Below, one piece after another: positions 23,393-33,500 of a stretch of 47,673 bases of DNA. Made by a program: the position numbers and the translations under genes. The notes under the pieces are model-generated. The model was not told the DNA's origin. It searched no databases and was given only the letters and a program-made list of their open reading frames with translations. Positions within the stretch are counted from its first letter, which is position 1. Every line of letters starts with the position of its first letter. The DNA is from Azolla pinnata (taxonomy: Eukaryota; Streptophyta; Polypodiopsida; Salviniales; Salviniaceae), in NCBI GenBank assembly GCA_037176905.1, contig JBBBWG010029666.1, positions 4,433 to 52,105 of the forward strand, written 5' to 3'.

Positions 23393-26300
23393 ATGGAGGC
23401 TGCGGACATCTCAGAAGAAGAGAAATTTACCTCCGATTCGCAAGTATATGAAGGAGGTGTGCAATTAGGGTTCCCATGGTGGATCAGAGACCATGGAGCT
23501 CCAGAGAATCGAGCTCAGTCCGCGCAATACATACTCTCTTCTTCTTCGTCGTCGTCTTCTTCTTCTTCTTCTTCTTCAAAGAATCAAGCACCTTTGCTAA
23601 CGAATAATGCGTCTGAGTCTTCAGGTACATCTCTGACGTTTGCCATGGCATGCCTGATTCTCCTTCTTTCTCTGAATCTTCGTTAATCTCTGTCCATATA
23701 AACCTTATTTTGCCATGGTTTCTTCTGAGACCTAATGTAGATTCATCTGTTGCTGCTCTTGTTCTTCTTTACGAACCCAAAGCTTATATCGCTCGATCCT
23801 CAAACCCTAAATCGCTCCCGTCAGTCCTAACCCTAAACCCAGGACGCTAAGACCCTAAAGCACTAAACCTTTAATCCCCAAACTAAAACTCTAAGCCCTA
23901 CATTAGTAGCGTAAGACCCTAAACTGAAATTCTAGAACGCAAATCCATGCCAAAAACCTTAACCCCTATCCCTAGACCTGACATGATGGGCTCTAACCCG
24001 AAACCCTAAACCCTAAAATCCTGAACTCTAAACTAGAAGCCTCGGAACCGTAGAACTCTAAACATGTAAAGGAAAACCTGACAACACAATATCTCTTGTT
24101 CTGCTATACAACTTCTCTGTTTTCTCCATTTTCTCTTAGCATGATCTTTCTTTTTCGCTGTAATATGAACGACGTCCAGGTTATAACGTTGATGAAGATG
24201 ATTCAGACCATTTGCCTTCATCTGCAACGAATTACACTGCCATGAGTTTTCCTTTAAACGCTGGATCAGAGGTCGGCCATTCCGTGGTTAGTTCATTGAA
24301 GACAGATTCGTCATTTAATTCTGTCAACTAAAAACTCAACACACATATTATAGGATATTGTGCAGTCTATATATCTATATATATAAACATCTCATCTAAG
24401 ATTGTATGTCCATTAAATTTGTATTTTCATTCGAGCATTTGAACTACAGACTCAGCACAAGTACTTATAAGATTTTGGGCGGCCTTTGCATATGAATATC
24501 TCATAGAGTTTGTTCCATTAAACGTGTATTGCCATTTGATTTATGAACCAAAACTCAGTACAACTTATAGGATTTTGGTCGGTCTAGATGCATATGAATA
24601 TCTCATGAGAGATTGTTTGTTCCATTAAATTTGCATGTACTGCTGTTTAATTTATGCACTAAAATTTAGCATTACCTATAGGATGTTTAGGGTTTGAGCC
24701 TATCAGTAAGCATGTATCGTCACTGATTCTATGGTTGACACAAGCTATAGGATTTTGGGGGGCTTTTTGTATAATAATATTCATCCAAGGTTGTTGGATT
24801 GATTGATAAAATTGTATTGTTGTTTGATTGGATGAACTGAAAGCTCGGCACAAGTTAGAGATATTTTGGGGGGGCTTATGCGTGTGAATATCTCTTTAGG
24901 ATTGTTGGATTTAATATGAAACATGTTTTTTCATTGATTGGTTGAAGCAGAAGCTCATCGCAAGTTATAGAATAAGTTTGGAGTTTATGCTGACTTCTAA
25001 GTTAATATTGGGTCTCATCTCAAATTGTTAGATCCATTAAACATGTATTGTCATTTGACACTAAAATCTCAGGTCAAGTTATAGGATTTTTGGAGTTTTG
25101 TGCTTGTGAATATGCAGCCTCATATAAGATCAATCGGTGTCACAGGTTCAATCGAATGCATATCCCCCCTATTTCACCCCAATGGTAGCTGGTTATGCCT
25201 CGCATTCTGCCATGGTAAGAAAAAGGTCTTTTCATTGTCACAAAGACGAACTCAAGCATTCCTTTTTTCTGCTTTGCTGATCCCAGCATGAACCTTGTTG
25301 TTGCCTTTTTCTATGCATTTTGAGATTACCTAAGCTGGTTTTATAGAGGTGTTGGCAAAGTCTGAACATTGGTTTTGCTATTCATTTTTAGGTTCTTAAG
25401 ATTGGATCTAGCTAGTATCTTTAATTTAACATTATCAAAACTGGTTGTTTTTGTACATTTCAGGGTCTCTCAATTTGTTACTACCCCTTATCTTAACACG
25501 AGTTTTTCTTGTTCTTATGAATTTCCATGGTTTCTCAGGTCAAGACTAGGCTTATCTTAAACATGGGTTTGGTTCTTTTCATTCATTTATGGGCCAATCT
25601 CAAGTTGTTACACCTACATATATATCTTAGTACTAGTTTCATGTTATTCTTATATCAACCTTAATCCTGACTTGCTTCGTGTTGTTTTTATACATTTTTC
25701 GGGATGTTTAGATTCATCACCCTTTTGTGTTTGGGATCGAACATTCACGAATGGCATTACCATCAACAGAGGTTTACATTGAAGAAGAACCCGTTTATGT
25801 GAATGCTAAGCAATACAAGGGTATATTACGTCGAAGGCAATCTAGAGCTAAAGCTGAAATGGAAAACAGACTCATCAGGTCAAGAAAGGTATTGCACATC
25901 TCTAAGAAGACTGATAACTTTTGTCTGCATTTTATACATGGAAAGGGGGTCTTTGTTCCTTTCAAGAAGATTATATCAATTATATCCACAACAAGACAGT
26001 AATTTGTGGTCGGAAAATCTCAAGGAATTTACCATGTTTGCCCAATTGGTTTGCATTGTTTCAAATGGTTTGAGCTCAAAGCATAAGGATGTTTTTCTGT
26101 GAACATTTTGCACTGAGTGCCAGGGAACTGTATAGTTTACTGTTGTCCACTCACCCTTGTCCCAAGATTATGTCAGCTCCACATGATCAGAAGTGTTTCG
26201 ATTGATCCATCTGTCAACACTGCAGTACATGTAAATATGCATCACCTTACCTGCGTGAATCTGGCATTAGCAATGTTATATATTGATTAATCCATCTCTC

Positions 26301-26591
26301 AATGATGCTTGTCATGTAAATATGTATCTAGCCATACTTGCATGAATCACTGCATTATATATTGATTAACCCATCTCTCAATGATACTTACATGTAAATA
26401 TGTGTTAGCCTTACTTGCATGAATCACGGCATTTGCATGCGATGAGGAGAGCAAGGGGGTGTGGGGGCCGGTTTCTCAATACCAAAAGCAAGGAGAGCCA
26501 CTCTGGTAGCTATTATAGCAATACTTCTTCCGATGGGCAATCTTTGACCGATGATTTCGCTATCCATACAACTGAAGAAGCTAATGGCTGA
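23393..26591 (+). CDS. NF-YA: NF-YA (HAP2) subunit of the CCAAT-binding NF-Y transcription factor
   Basis: NF-YA joins an NF-YB/NF-YC dimer in the nucleus and provides the sequence-specific contact with CCAAT. Coding exons are 23393-23624, 24180-24286, 25146-25214, 25712-25888 and 26409-26591; all phases match, giving 255 residues. A serine tract (about residues 49-62) is encoded by TCT/TCG repeats. The [17 protein letters not shown] segment fits the family region before the core. The core begins [19 protein letters not shown] (A1 helix, NF-YB/C binding) in exon 4 and ends [20 protein letters not shown] (A2, DNA binding) in exon 5, followed by RFLNTK. Lys in QYKGIL replaces the more usual His or Asn. 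The tail is short and acidic/Ser-rich. The miR169-type site lies downstream at 26932. Exon 3 borders are the least certain; another acceptor at 25028 would need a weaker donor. Two decayed copies of the exon 5 start lie in the last intron. Confidence 0.95.
23775..24065 (+). repeat. degenerate CCCTAAA-type telomere-like array in NF-YA intron 1
   Basis: Short runs of CCCTAA, CCCTAAA and relatives such as CACTAAACC and CTCTAAACC fill about 290 bp of the first coding intron. The orientation (C-rich on the plus strand) is opposite to the block upstream of the gene. Confidence 0.8.
26228..26430 (+). repeat. three-copy tandem repeat spanning the acceptor of the NF-YA DNA-binding exon
   Basis: Copies begin with CATGTAAATATG at 26228, 26313 and 26391 (periods 85 and 78). 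Each contains the intron end and the first codons of the last exon. The third copy is functional: TTAG, then PYLHESRH. The second has CTAG followed by codons for PYLHESLH. The first has lost the AG and reads PYLRESG. The spacer ATATTGATTAA.CCATCTCTC is shared. Confidence 0.9.
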
Positions 26592-26931
26592 ATCCAATGC
26601 TCCGATTGGAAGGTTTCAATCGCATCCTTGGGAATGTGTGGTCAGGTATAATATGTTTTGAGTTGCTAATTCTGTGCATTGTTCTTTCAGTCTGACTTTG
26701 CAAGATGGAGACGGATCTCTATATAGTCATTTGCCATGTCAGGTTTTCGGTGCTGGATACACATTTTTTCCTCTGTTTGATTCCAGGTCAGTTTCTTCTC
26801 TTTATCAGGTTCCCTCTGCTCCATATAAGATATCGAAGCTTCTTCGATTGGTGGGATGATGAGGTAAGAGCCAAGCCATGATCAAATTTGATTGTAGCAT
26901 TGGATCTTGCCATTGGATCTCTCAGGTCGAC

Positions 26932-26952
26932 CTGGCAATTCATTCTTGGCTT
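26932..26952 (+). promoter_or_regulatory. probable miR169 target site in the NF-YA 3' UTR
   Basis: The 21 bases from 26932 contain GGCAATTCATTCTTGGCTT, closely matching the sites conserved in 3' UTRs of plant NF-YA genes. Against the canonical miR169 (beginning CAGCCAAGGA) I count two mismatches, including the terminal base, and two G:U pairs. The site is 341 bp after the stop codon, where miR169 sites occur in this family. Confidence 0.85.
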
Positions 26953-29240
26953 TGTTGTATATTGTTGTGCTCCAGCAGTGAGTGCATCATATTAACAGAT
27001 TGTTTCTCATCAAGCTGCATTAATTAATAATGCATCATATTAATATATGCTTGATGTCATCGAGCTGCTTTAAGAATAAAAAATGCTCTACAAGAGCTCT
27101 TTGGATGCTATTAGTCACATTAATGAAGTGAAATATGTTTAGCAAAGAAGTTCACTTTGTGCATCTGAAGGTTATGTTTATTAGTGCCTTTAGTTCTAAA
27201 AATTACAACTCAATTAATTTATCAACATCAAATTAATTGATTGCGAGTTCAATTAACATCAAATTAATTAATTAATGTCAAACTAATTGATTAACATGTT
27301 AGTCAATGAATTATATTTTAGTTGAATATAGTAAGGGAATCGACTAGGGTCAGTTAGGGGGAAGCGACTAGGAATAAATTCAATTAACGTTATACTAACG
27401 GAATTAATTGGGTAATTGGGTGTTGAACTTTTAGACGAAGATGAGAGTAGATTTGTAATTTCTGATTTTAGTAGGTGTTGAAATGTAATCAATAGTTTTG
27501 GTAATTCTCCCCATTGATATTTGCGGAGGCACCTCCGCAAGTCTAAAGGGATTAGATAGCATTGTATGGCCTGGAAGTCAACACTTTTTTTTCTTTCCTT
27601 GAAGGTGTTCATCCATTGGACCTGTTCCCACGTGTAAGAAACGTAGGGTTAGTGCAGCTAACACTCATGTTAGGTTGGGCATTAAACATTTTTTCGCAGT
27701 TAAATGGTGGTTAATGTGCATCAGATTTCGATCATGAATCTTGGCCAATGGTAGTCAAAAAGTTTTTTCGGGTTGGAATAGTTATGGTCACTGATGATTA
27801 CTTGGATGAGAACATATTTCGAATGATAATCAATTTCAATTAATCACTTCATGTATTCTTCTTACTGTTTTATGAATTGGTTTTTGTATTGTTCTAAATG
27901 TTTTATTGTTAACAACTATCATTAGTTATGAAAATGGATGTTAGAGGAACCTCTTCTTTCCTTATGATGTGTCAAGATCTATCTACCTAATCTCACTATA
28001 CATTAAAAAAAACGAGATGAGTCCTTTCTCAATGAAATTGTATGGAGATATAATTTCCTACCTTTTTTTGGGAATACACCATTGTATCCTCGTATACTCC
28101 ATCCATTGGAAATGTTGGGGGGTACTTGTAATTGATCTTAGCCGTAGATTTTAGTGAAGAATACATTCGTGCATTCGTATTAAAGTACAAAAGTATTGTT
28201 CAAGAATGATAAAAAAAAACTCTCGAGTATAAAAGAACCGCTTATTTTATAAAATAAAATTTATAAACCAGAAAATTGATCAAATAATTGAAGTCACATA
28301 AAAATTGACATGTAAAGTAGAAATAACAAAAGAAAGGAAGTAAAATTTGAGTGATGGTCCTTAGTTTAAAATTATTTTAATTTTATAACTATGACAAGCT
28401 TTATGATGTCGTATTTGTTTACCATCCGTGTATTTACGTTTGATATTTCTCAACGAATGTAATCTATGGTCTTAGCAATCCTATTGAGTCAATAACTTTA
28501 TCAAAAGTTTCAATTAATCTATGTGTTTATGCCTATTTAGGCCGAGTTGAAGGTAAAACAATCAATGTCCATTAAAACAAAAATAAGTGACTCAACTCCC
28601 TTAAAAGTATTTTATAAACAAAATTTAGAATGATATAAAAGTAATATTCACCAAAGAAAAAGCTTAATACCATCCCTTTGCAACCATACGCGGCTTATGA
28701 GCAAGAAGAAGGTGTGGATCCATTATAGGAAATGATTAGCGGATCCACATCATGGGCTACATGGAAAAGTCGTTGTATCAAACTATGAGAAGAGACTAAC
28801 AATTACTGATGGAGGTAATTGAGGAAATCTGGTTTTAATATTGTACATACCTTGAAAGGTCAATATCGTAGTGTGGAAAAGGATTCAGATGCATCGTCGG
28901 CTACAAAAGCTAGAATTTCTTAGATTCTGAGGGAAGGGGCATTTTTTTGTTTTAAATTGTCAATACAAAACCGTAACGGTGTTGTTATATCGCTCCGAAG
29001 TGGCAGTGTAAAAAAATGCTCTCTGTTACCCCTTGAAAATCAAGGGGAAATGTAGCCATTTGTTGGTCGACTCTTTTAACTAACGACGGAATACATATTC
29101 GGGGGGAGAAACAGAAACAAAAGAAACAGAATCGAAATCGAAACCAAAATTGAAGAAAGTGTTTTCTCTTCTCTTGCAATCTTAAGAACAAAACGAGGCA
29201 TGAAATCATGCGTAAACTTATGGGCTGCTTAAAAACAAAA
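26953..29240. other. AT-rich spacer between NF-YA and KIN-4C
   Basis: No gene is recognised. Imperfect AATTAATTGATTAACATCAA repeats lie at about 27195-27300. A 9-bp-arm palindrome (TTGCGGAGG, 2-base gap, CCTCCGCAA) lies at 27521-27540. The rest lacks coding motifs on both strands. Confidence 0.45.
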
Positions 29241-29244
29241 ACCC

Positions 29245-29313
29245 CAATAATAATAATAATAATAATAATAATGATAATAATAATAATGATGATAATAATA
29301 ATGATAATAATAC

Positions 29314-29349
<36 letters not shown>
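29245..29349 (+). repeat. (AAT)n microsatellite
   Basis: About 105 bp of AAT triplets with occasional GAT and ACT interruptions. Poly-Ile and poly-Leu frames here are by-products. Confidence 0.95.
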
Positions 29350-29410
29350 AAGAAACACGCACGGGCAACAATGATAAAAAAAACACCCATAATAATTTTT
29401 AAAAAAAAGT

Positions 29411-29418
29411 GCGGGAAA
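29411..29418 (+). promoter_or_regulatory. candidate E2F site upstream of KIN-4C
   Basis: GCGGGAAA is the reverse complement of TTTCCCGC and matches the plant E2F consensus TTTSSCGS. An AACGG core, as in mitosis-specific MSA elements, follows at once. A cell-cycle input would suit a kinesin-4, but one short match is weak evidence. Confidence 0.4.
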
Positions 29419-29426
29419 ACGGCCGA

Positions 29427-29490
29427 AACGCAAACGCAAACGCAAAACCGCCTTCCTTGAAAACCGCCTTCCTTGAAAACCGCCTTCTTG
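29427..29490 (+). repeat. short tandem repeats (CGCAAA)n and three 16-bp units in the KIN-4C promoter region
   Basis: A few CGCAAA units are followed by three copies of AAACCGCCTTCCTTGA, the last shortened to AAACCGCCTTCTTGG. Confidence 0.85.
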
Positions 29491-29545
29491 GTCGCGCCGT
29501 TGAGCCGGCGGGGCCCGCAGTCCAGCTGGCAGCGTCCTGTGGGTC

Positions 29546-29606
29546 CACGTCAGCGTCACCGCCACGTCACCGCCACGTCACCGCCACGTCACCGCCTACG
29601 TGGCGA
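29546..29606 (+). promoter_or_regulatory. CCGCCACGTCA tandem array (ACGT-core sites) upstream of KIN-4C
   Basis: Three head-to-tail copies of the 11-mer start at 29559, 29570 and 29581. They are flanked by TCCACGTCAG at 29544 and CCTACGTGGC at about 29595, giving five ACGT cores within about 60 bp. ACGTCA and ACGTGG are bZIP-type binding cores. The array lies just before a CT-rich leader and may be a promoter element. Confidence 0.65.
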
Positions 29607-29639
29607 ACGTGCAGGCCATACCCGCTTCTCTCTCTAAAA

Positions 29640-29760
29640 CCCTCCCTCTCTCGCTCTCTCTCTCTCTCTCTCCTCTCTCTAAATCTCTGTCTGTTCTCTC
29701 TTCTTCTGCTTCTTCTTGTTCTTTCTTCCTTCTTCTTCCTTCTTCTTTCTTCCTTGTGCA
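29640..29760 (+). repeat. CT- and CTT-rich tract in the KIN-4C upstream/leader region
   Basis: A (CT)n run at about 29643-29673 is followed by TTCTTCTTC-type sequence to about 29755. Such tracts often sit at plant core promoters and in 5' UTRs. Confidence 0.75.
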
Positions 29761-29912
29761 GGTTTCATGGCGACTCTCCGATCTTCTGCCACACGTCCCT
29801 CTCCCTCGACCTTCGCCTCTCATCTGCAGGATTCGTGGAGACTCTCGCCATAGCTGTACTCCTCTCTCTAATCCCACGTTTTCGAATCTTGCTGATCAGA
29901 AGATCATACGGT

Positions 29913-29961
29913 AGGAGGAGAAGAAGGAGGAGGAGGAGGAGAAGGAGGAGGAGGAGGAAAA
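29913..29961 (+). repeat. (GGA/GAA)n purine triplet array upstream of KIN-4C
   Basis: A GGAGGAGAAGAAGGAGG-type run lies about 540 bp before the kinesin ATG. The region 29962-30503 shows no clear coding exon and is probably spliced 5' leader. Confidence 0.85.
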
Positions 29962-30503
29962 GCTTCCGCCATGGCTAGTCTCGTCCTCTCTCGCTCCCTG
30001 ATCTTTCTTTCTCTCTCTCCCTCTCTCCGTACCAATCGTCGCCTCCAGCACCACCATCTTTCAGACGCCTCTCCTGCAACTATCTGACGCCACCGTCGCT
30101 CGGAGCTTCTCCTGCATTGAATGGCCGACGATCCATTCCTCCGCAAGTCCGTTTCGCTTACGCTAGTCTTTTCCACCAAATTCAATGCTTGATCAAGCGT
30201 CTTTCCGCCTCTCGCGATCTTCACTCTGATAGCTGCTCTTATATGCCACACCATTGATGCGGAAGGCTTCTCCGTTGCTGATTCTTCTTCAAGTCGTTCT
30301 TTTTTCATGATTTGTGAATTTTGTTTCCTTCCTCTAGTCCATCGGCTCCAATCCCGCGCAGGCCATTGCAGCCATTAATCTGCAGATCTCCATCCCGACC
30401 ACAATTTCTCCCTCTGACAAGAAACACAGATTAGACTAGAGTTGTAGAGAGAGCTTCCCATTCGTGTATCGTTTGACACCAATATATTACACTGCAAGAA
30501 GAT

Positions 30504-33500
30504 ATGGAGCATGCACACTCCAGCTGTACATCAGAAACAGAAGTGCCATCTCTGCAGAACAGTTCAGATACTGTTTCTGGCAATGGTTACGGCGATGGAG
30601 GAACTCAGCCAGTGAAGGTAGCCGTTCACATCAGACCTCTCATCGGAAACGAGCTTCTTCAAGGTTGCAAAGATTGTGTATTTCTAGTTCCAGGAGAACC
30701 TCAGGTACTTCCATTATGTCTGTCTTTCTCCTTCTTTTCTTCCTCTTGGTGTCGAAATACTAATCATTCGACTGAACCAGGCATCTTCATGCTAACATTT
30801 CCCACATCGACATCTTCATTGCTCTATCCAATCAAAATCTAGATAATCTTTTGTTGTGGTACTGTATAAACAGACTAAGGAACGTATTACATATGTCTTC
30901 CAATGAAAGCTTGAAGCTTTGCTTACTACGTACTGCGATTTATGTCTTTTAATGGGAGCTTGAATGGAATGCTCATAATTTCTCTTGCGTTTACCTAATT
31001 TCTCATCCCCTCCCTAGCCTATAACAAATATCAAGATCAGAGAATCGAGGAAGATCAGCATACCTGTATGTGATCAATCATCGAAGTCATATATCATCAG
31101 TTCCTACGGCTCTATCATCAAGTCATGGAAGATCAAATTTGCTACTGAGCATTGAAAGAAGATAAAAAAACATTTCGCCTTCCGGAACCAAGTCTATCCT
31201 TCGGTTTGCAGCAACTTGTTTCTTTCAAACATAAGTTTTTCTGGATCAGCTGCAGCAAGAGAACGGAGAAAATATTATCGCCTTCTTTTCTTGCAAGTCA
31301 AATATTACGCATTTTCTCGCTGAAATCACTCACATGCAAACATTATTGACTATATAGTAATTTAGATTTTGCAGATTTATGTGCACGCATTTTGTGCTCT
31401 AATTATTTACTTAAACTGGATCTAGAGATGATCACTAAATGAGTTGATGGAGCTGATTGATTCAGATGATCGAAGTCAATGGAGATGATCGACTGCACTT
31501 GAATCCATGGAGAGATGATTGGTTGAACTTGAATTAATACTGAATTAATGAGTTAGGATCTTAAATTTTTTTACCTCGTGAATATATAAGATCGATTGTT
31601 TTAACACATACCCAAACATCATTTGACATAGAAAAACCTGCCGTAAACTAAGAAATCCGTCATATGCTTTCATGCTACCGATCCACCCAATCAAAATTGT
31701 TCTTTTATGTGCTTGAATTGAAAGAGGAGTTGTTTTCTTTCACCATGTATGCGGTCTTATATGGTTAGCCAGGGTTTTACTCATAACCGCTTACACCTTT
31801 AAAACCAGTGTCTTCGAAAGGAGACAAAATTATGCTTCTGTCGCAAAGGTCAACCATTTATATGATCTATTATCATCTATCCTAGGTTCTTTTACACTGG
31901 CCTTCTGTCTCTCTGAATTCACTGGTTATAACTGCGTGTCGAACTGTTGCAAAGTCTGACACTCTCTGCTATTGCACAGGTTCAAATTAGCAACCATAGC
32001 TTCACCTTTGATCACGTCTATGGCAGTACAGGAACACCATCTTCATCCATATTTGCTGAATGCATATCGCCACTTGTAGATGGACTCTTTCAAGGGTATA
32101 ATGCGACAGTGCTTGCTTATGGACAGGTGAGGATATTGAATATGGCCAGTTGCTTAACCTCCATTAGAGAGTTCTGAGTGATTGATCATGGCTCTTTGTC
32201 ATGTGGTAAAACTGATCATCTTTATATATACAGACTGGTTCAGGGAAGACGTACACCATGGGAACTGGGTATACTGTAGGAGGAAGCACAGAGGGAGTGA
32301 TTCCTAAAGTTATGGAGATGATCTTCAACAAAGTCACCACATTGAAAAGGAAGGCAGAGTTTCAAATTCGAGTCTCCTTCATCGAGGTGCACCTGTAAAG
32401 AATGCATTTGGCCCAGTGAGGGCTCACGAATCGATGCTTATTAGTATCTGTACAAAATACTTTTCCATCAATATGAATCGTGTCTCATTGTTGATATCTT
32501 GATTTAATTCTTTAGATCATACGGAACATGTCTCATTGTTGATATCTTGATATCATTCTTTAGATCAAGGATATATTCTAAATGCTTATACTTCAATTAG
32601 ATGCATCATGTCTCACTGTTACTGTCATTCTTTAACAAAACAGATTTTAAAAGAAGAGGTGCATGATCTGCTGGATCCTAATCCAGCTATTGCGATCAAA
32701 AGTGATGCTGCCAATGGCTTTGTTACAAAACCTGGTACTGTTGGAAAACCTCAAATTCAGATACGGGAGAACACGAATGGCGAAATTACACTAGCAGGTG
32801 TATCAGAAGTTGATGTAGATAGCTTGCAAGAAATGGCAGCATGCTTGGAGAGGGGTTCTCTATGCCGTTCAACAGCATGTACCAACATGAATACTCGATC
32901 TAGGTTTGTGCTAGTAATTATATTAGGTGGTTAATCACACTCACATATGTAAGATTCAACGTTTCCTTTTTCTTTCTCTTTTCCTACTTGTGTTTACAGC
33001 CGATCTCATGCCATTTTCACAATCACACTGGAACAGAGGAGTTGCATCATGGAATCACAAAGAAAGATCGGTATTAGCAACTTCAGTGAAGATGGCTGTG
33101 ATGAATTCCTCAGCGCAAAAATACACCTCGTTGATTTGGCTGGCTCGGAAAGAGCCAAAAGAACAGGAGCTGATGGAGTTCGTTTCAAAGAAGGTAAGGC
33201 ATAATATTTCGACATCTTCTTGTAAATTCAGGAAACCATTTTGAAAAACATAAAGAAAAATGCAGGTGTGCACATTAATAAGGGTTTATTAGCGCTGGGG
33301 AACGTGATAAGTGCCTTGGGAGATGACAAGAAACGTAAAGAAGGAGGCCATGTTCCATATCGAGACAGTAAATTGACTCGGCTTTTGCAAGTAAGATAAG
33401 TTGCTAGAAAAGGCACTCAATAAAGAAGATTCATCTCACTTAATAATTGGCTACCTATGTTTGGTCCAGGATTCCTTGGGTGGAAATAGTCGCACAGTCA

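Noticed and set aside
26646..26690. Small intron in the NF-YA 3' UTR
   Set aside because: The borders look acceptable, but 45 bp is too short for a typical plant intron.
29208..29402. Poly-Ile frame
   Set aside because: It is an artefact of the AAT microsatellite.
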